DNA from: Halobacteriovorax sp.
GTDB taxonomy: Bacteria > Bdellovibrionota > Bacteriovoracia > Bacteriovoracales > Bacteriovoracaceae
DNA length: 9,102 bases
Reading direction: 5' to 3'
Assembly (NCBI GenBank): GCA_002686115.1
Contig: NZAF01000110.1
Coordinates: forward strand, 1-9,102
The translations under genes were made by a program, and so were the position numbers. The notes under the pieces were generated by a model, which ran no database searches, had not been told where the DNA came from, and worked only from the letters and a program-made list of their open reading frames with translations. Positions 6,559 to 9,102 of this stretch are shown here, one piece after another (the stretch's first letter is position 1; the number at the start of each line of letters is the position of its first letter).

Positions 6559-6717
6559 CTAAAATACAACGTTAGAATCAGCAATTTCTTACACTTAGAA
6601 ACATTTAAATGAAAACGAATAATCCTAATAAAACTTTAACAAAGATTACTATCAAGTAGTATTATTGATTTTTTCTGATTATACTAAGTATGCATAATAA
6701 CAAATTTGGAAAGTAAT

Positions 6718-7203
6718 ATGATAAGAAAATTGTTTTTTTGTTCACTCCTAATGAGTTTTACGGCACTGGCCAAAGATAGAGTTACTTTAACACTTAAGAA
6801 TAACTCAAAGATCAAAGTATCAAATATACAACTCATTTATTATTCTGCTCCAAATATTCTTTGCGGAAAATTTAAAAAAGGCTCATATATTTCTAAGAAA
6901 CATTTTAAAAGTATCAATATTCAAGATGTGACAGAAGTAGAAAAGAATTTAAGATTTGGCCTATGTGCATACAAATTATCATATATAAGTCTTCTTGCCC
7001 CAAACTGGGTTGACTATGAAGTAGAAGTTGTTGATCTACCAGTCACTAATAAGTACAGCTCCCAGGTTATGAGAAGAAGGCCCATCAGAGAAACATTCTA
7101 CTTCTTATGTACAACTCGTAGAGACTCTTACGGATGCCGAGGAAATAATACTGCAGCAGATATTGAAAACAACAATATCGATATTCACCTTAATGATGAA
7201 TAA
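6718..7203 (+). CDS. Small secreted protein with four cysteines, family unknown
   Basis: The 161-residue product has a signal peptide (MIRKLFFCSLLMSFTALA, cleavage before KDR). The mature chain of about 143 residues is rich in beta-type segments (VTLTLKNNSKIKV, NIQLIYYS, DYEVEVVDL) and Lys/Arg. It has four cysteines at 49, 83, 131 and 140, enough for two disulfides. A basic MRRRPIRE stretch (118-125) precedes the last Cys pair. I do not recognise the family; a periplasmic or exported small beta-sandwich is the most that can be said. GGAAAG (6708-6713) sits 4 nt before the ATG, which is preferred over an in-frame TTG at 6706 that would overlap this site. It diverges from the porin gene across a 208-bp gap and converges on the chemoreceptor gene with 13 bp between stop codons and no clear terminator. 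Confidence 0.75.
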   Translation: MIRKLFFCSLLMSFTALAKDRVTLTLKNNSKIKVSNIQLIYYSAPNILCGKFKKGSYISKKHFKSINIQDVTEVEKNLRFGLCAYKLSYISLLAPNWVDYEVEVVDLPVTNKYSSQVMRRRPIRETFYFLCTTRRDSYGCRGNNTAADIENNNIDIHLNDE

Positions 7204-7216
7204 TCTACTTCTTTAA

Positions 7217-9052
7217 TTAAGAAGAAAACTTATCTCTTAGTCCTTTAGAAACAAGGTGTAATTTCTGTGTATCATTCTTAAGCTGATGCATATGTTTTTT
7301 AACATATTCAGCTATTTCAGAAGATGAGTCTGAGACCTTTCTTAAATCTAGAAATCTATCATTTACTTCATCAATGATGATAACATTTTGTGCTGCACTC
7401 TTAGATACATTTTCTACTTTTTGGTGTAGCTGATTAATATTAGATGAAATCTCATTAAATAAGACTCTACAATCTTCAACATTGTCTCTAGAAGTAGAAG
7501 TGCTATCATGTGACTGATTCATGACAATATCAAGGGACTCTTTACTTGTTTTAACGATATGTTCAACCTTCTTCACACTATCTTCAATCATTTGGTGTAT
7601 TTCGACAGATGTATTACCACTCATATCTGCAAGGTTTCCAACTTCCTCTGCAACAACAGCAAAACCCTTTCCATGCTCACCGGCCCTAGCGGCTTCAACC
7701 GAGGCGTTAAAAGAGAGAAGTTTTGTTTGAAAAACAATGTCATTAATTAAATTTGTCTTTTCTTGAATAAGCTTAATAGAGTCAGAAATTTCAAAGATAC
7801 TCTCCATTAATGAAGAAATTTCTTTTTGAACTTTTTCGTTTGAATCAACAACCTTGCTCATACTCATATTCATATTTTGAACAGTTTGCTGACCTTTTGT
7901 TGCAACTTCACTTGTTCGATCACTTTCTCTAAGAGCATCTTCAATCAATTTCTCATCATCTTTAATTCCTTGAACAACTCTTTCTAATTGCCCTTGATTC
8001 TCTGTTAATGACTCTGCTAATTGAAATGCTCCCTCTACAAGTTCTTTTGAACGTTCATTTAAAACTTGAGAATTCTTCGATGTATCTTCAGATATCTGAC
8101 TTAATTGTTCGCTGTATTTTTGAGCAGGTTTCTTTAGTAATTTAACAATGTGATTAAATACAAAGAGAAAGAGAATAATCAAAATGACGTATATGATACT
8201 TATCTTTTTAACATTTGCATCAATTGGTCCAATGAACTCACTCTTATCAAGCTCTACAATCAAAATCCAAGGAAATTTTTTACTCTTCAAATAAGATCCT
8301 AGCTTATCCTGATTAACACCATAGGCCTCACCGCTTTCAAGAGCCTGATTAAGCAGAGGAGAATCTAGCTTTATAATTTCACTCTTTTTTAAATGAACAA
8401 CTTTCTCTTTATTAAGAGTTGAGAGATAAACTTCTCCTGTTTTTCCAAGTTCAAAGTCTTTCTTTAATAGGTCAATGTAGAACTGAATAGTAATTTCTGA
8501 AATAATAACACCAAGTGTTTTATCTCCGTCTTTAATAGGAACCATCACTAGTTGATGGTAATGTGTCGTCTCTTCAAAACCAAAAAAGTCTGTAACTTGA
8601 GTAGAGTTAAGTGATTTATTAAAAAACTTAGATTCTTTAATTGAGTGACCTGCATGTGTGCTTTTCTTATTATCTCCATGATGTGGACTTATTATGATAT
8701 TACCTGAGGTGTCTGCAATGAAAACATGATGGTAGGCACCCCACATACTTTCTTGAAGCCCTCTAACCAAGTTAGACCCTTCACCATTAAAATTAGAGTT
8801 TTTTAAATCACTCTTTAAAACACTTGATTTTGCAAGTGTTTCTAGAAAATAAATATAGTTAGAAAGATGATTTTCAAGAGTTACTTGTTTTGACTTTGTA
8901 ATCGCTTTAATTTTATCAACTTTTTCATTAACCGCTTTCTGTCTTGATTGATAAATGTAATATCCATTAAGTACAAAAATAGGAATCAAAGCTAAACATG
9001 TTAGGGTATAAATAAGCGTGAGCTGTGACTTACTCTTTTTATCTTGTTTCAT
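7217..9052 (-). CDS. Methyl-accepting chemotaxis protein with dCache-like periplasmic sensor
   Basis: The 611-residue product has TM1 (about 11-34), a periplasmic region of about 250 residues (35-283) with the length and organisation of a double-Cache sensor, TM2 (284-303) and a long coiled-coil cytoplasmic domain (about 304-611). The hairpin tip is intact: FNASVEAARAGEHGKGFAVV (448-467) and the following AEEVGNLA contact CheA and CheW in all MCPs. I see no normal HAMP region after TM2, since the DEIGxL-type signature is absent. The C-terminus (RDKFSS) lacks the NWETF-like CheR/CheB tether. The membrane-distal Cache part is notably histidine-rich (H108, H109, H124, H125, H133, H136, H164, H166). 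GGAG (minus 9061-9058) lies 5 nt before the ATG. No other chemotaxis genes are adjacent, so it works with a cluster elsewhere. The ligand is unknown. Confidence 0.93.
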   Translation of the reverse strand: MKQDKKSKSQLTLIYTLTCLALIPIFVLNGYYIYQSRQKAVNEKVDKIKAITKSKQVTLENHLSNYIYFLETLAKSSVLKSDLKNSNFNGEGSNLVRGLQESMWGAYHHVFIADTSGNIIISPHHGDNKKSTHAGHSIKESKFFNKSLNSTQVTDFFGFEETTHYHQLVMVPIKDGDKTLGVIISEITIQFYIDLLKKDFELGKTGEVYLSTLNKEKVVHLKKSEIIKLDSPLLNQALESGEAYGVNQDKLGSYLKSKKFPWILIVELDKSEFIGPIDANVKKISIIYVILIILFLFVFNHIVKLLKKPAQKYSEQLSQISEDTSKNSQVLNERSKELVEGAFQLAESLTENQGQLERVVQGIKDDEKLIEDALRESDRTSEVATKGQQTVQNMNMSMSKVVDSNEKVQKEISSLMESIFEISDSIKLIQEKTNLINDIVFQTKLLSFNASVEAARAGEHGKGFAVVAEEVGNLADMSGNTSVEIHQMIEDSVKKVEHIVKTSKESLDIVMNQSHDSTSTSRDNVEDCRVLFNEISSNINQLHQKVENVSKSAAQNVIIIDEVNDRFLDLRKVSDSSSEIAEYVKKHMHQLKNDTQKLHLVSKGLRDKFSS

Positions 9053-9072
9053 AATATCTCCACTAGATATTA
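9052..9072 (-). promoter_or_regulatory. Inverted repeat spanning the chemoreceptor ribosome binding site
   Basis: On the minus strand TAATATCT (9072-9065), loop AGTGG, AGATATTA (9059-9052) form a perfect 8-bp inverted repeat. The 3' arm and loop contain the Shine-Dalgarno GGAG and the A of the start codon. It may be an operator, or an RNA hairpin masking the ribosome binding site if the transcript starts far enough upstream. Confidence 0.35.
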
Positions 9073-9078
9073 ATTATA
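9073..9078 (-). promoter_or_regulatory. Candidate -10 box of the chemoreceptor gene
   Basis: On the minus strand this reads TATAAT, a perfect sigma-70 -10 hexamer, 20 nt before the ATG. It predicts transcription starting near 9066. The hexamer at the -35 distance (9101-9096, TTCTTT) is poor and the window ends there, so the upstream context cannot be judged. No flagellar sigma-28 pattern is visible. Confidence 0.4.
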
Positions 9079-9102
9079 AACTAGATAACTCATTAAAAGA
9101 AC

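Noticed and set aside
6602..6611. CATTTAAATG palindrome in the porin/secreted-protein gap
   Set aside because: Ten bases with an AT-only core are too likely by chance in this composition, and it has no clear relation to a promoter.
6510..6717. Possible Pho box controlling the porin
   Set aside because: No pair of CTGTCAT-like direct repeats at 11-bp spacing could be found, so phosphate regulation is not supported by the sequence.
7204..7228. CTTCTT/AAGAAG hairpin between the convergent secreted-protein and chemoreceptor genes, as a terminator
   Set aside because: Only 6 bp, AT-rich and without a T tract on either strand.
7521..7750. Two open frames antisense to the chemoreceptor tip-coding region
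   Set aside because: They mirror the conserved signalling-domain codons of the real gene and show no independent coding evidence.

Overview
The window is AT-rich (roughly one third G+C by eye) Gram-negative DNA. It carries signal peptides, a lipoprotein with an RCC1-type propeller, outer-membrane barrels ending in aromatic residues, and a chemoreceptor whose tip sequence is of a type I associate with Bdellovibrionota. My best guess, from gene style rather than a database match, is a marine Bdellovibrio-and-like organism of the Bacteriovorax/Halobacteriovorax type. There are no tRNA, rRNA, CRISPR or transposase genes. No stretch longer than 300 bases is without a gene.

Layout. Positions 1-188 hold the 3' end of a gene whose product ends in a CcmI/CcmH-like domain (c-type cytochrome maturation). 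291-1775 (+) encodes a lipoprotein with an Ig-like domain and seven RCC1 repeats, each with a cysteine pair at identical spacing. 1873-2754 (+) encodes a BASS-family sodium-coupled transporter. Its 3' end overlaps by 23 bp the 3' end of an opposing gene (2732-3994, -) for a six-helix membrane sensor histidine kinase. 4229-5170 (+) encodes an abundant-looking outer-membrane barrel, divergent from the kinase. It converges on 5295-6509 (-), a porin of the OprP/OprO family. Between these two lie a strong bidirectional terminator and a perfect 18-bp inverted repeat resembling a REP/REPIN element. 6718-7203 (+) encodes a small secreted protein with four cysteines and no recognised family. 7217-9052 (-) encodes a transmembrane methyl-accepting chemotaxis protein with a dCache-like, histidine-rich periplasmic sensor.

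Start sites needed care. Three genes have clear Shine-Dalgarno-supported starts downstream of the longest possible start (4229, 6509 minus, 6718). Two genes (291 plus and 3994 minus) have no Shine-Dalgarno sequence but a -10-like box 6-7 nt before the ATG, so their mRNAs may be leaderless.

Together this is an envelope-and-sensing neighbourhood: surface lipoprotein, solute importer, two outer-membrane barrels, a secreted protein, a sensor kinase without an adjacent response regulator, and a chemoreceptor. The genes alternate in strand and look like mostly single-gene transcription units, so a shared pathway cannot be claimed. I see no clear multi-gene defence, secretion or biosynthetic system. 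The most distinctive items are the Cys-paired propeller, the REP-like hairpin stacked on a terminator, and the candidate leaderless promoters.
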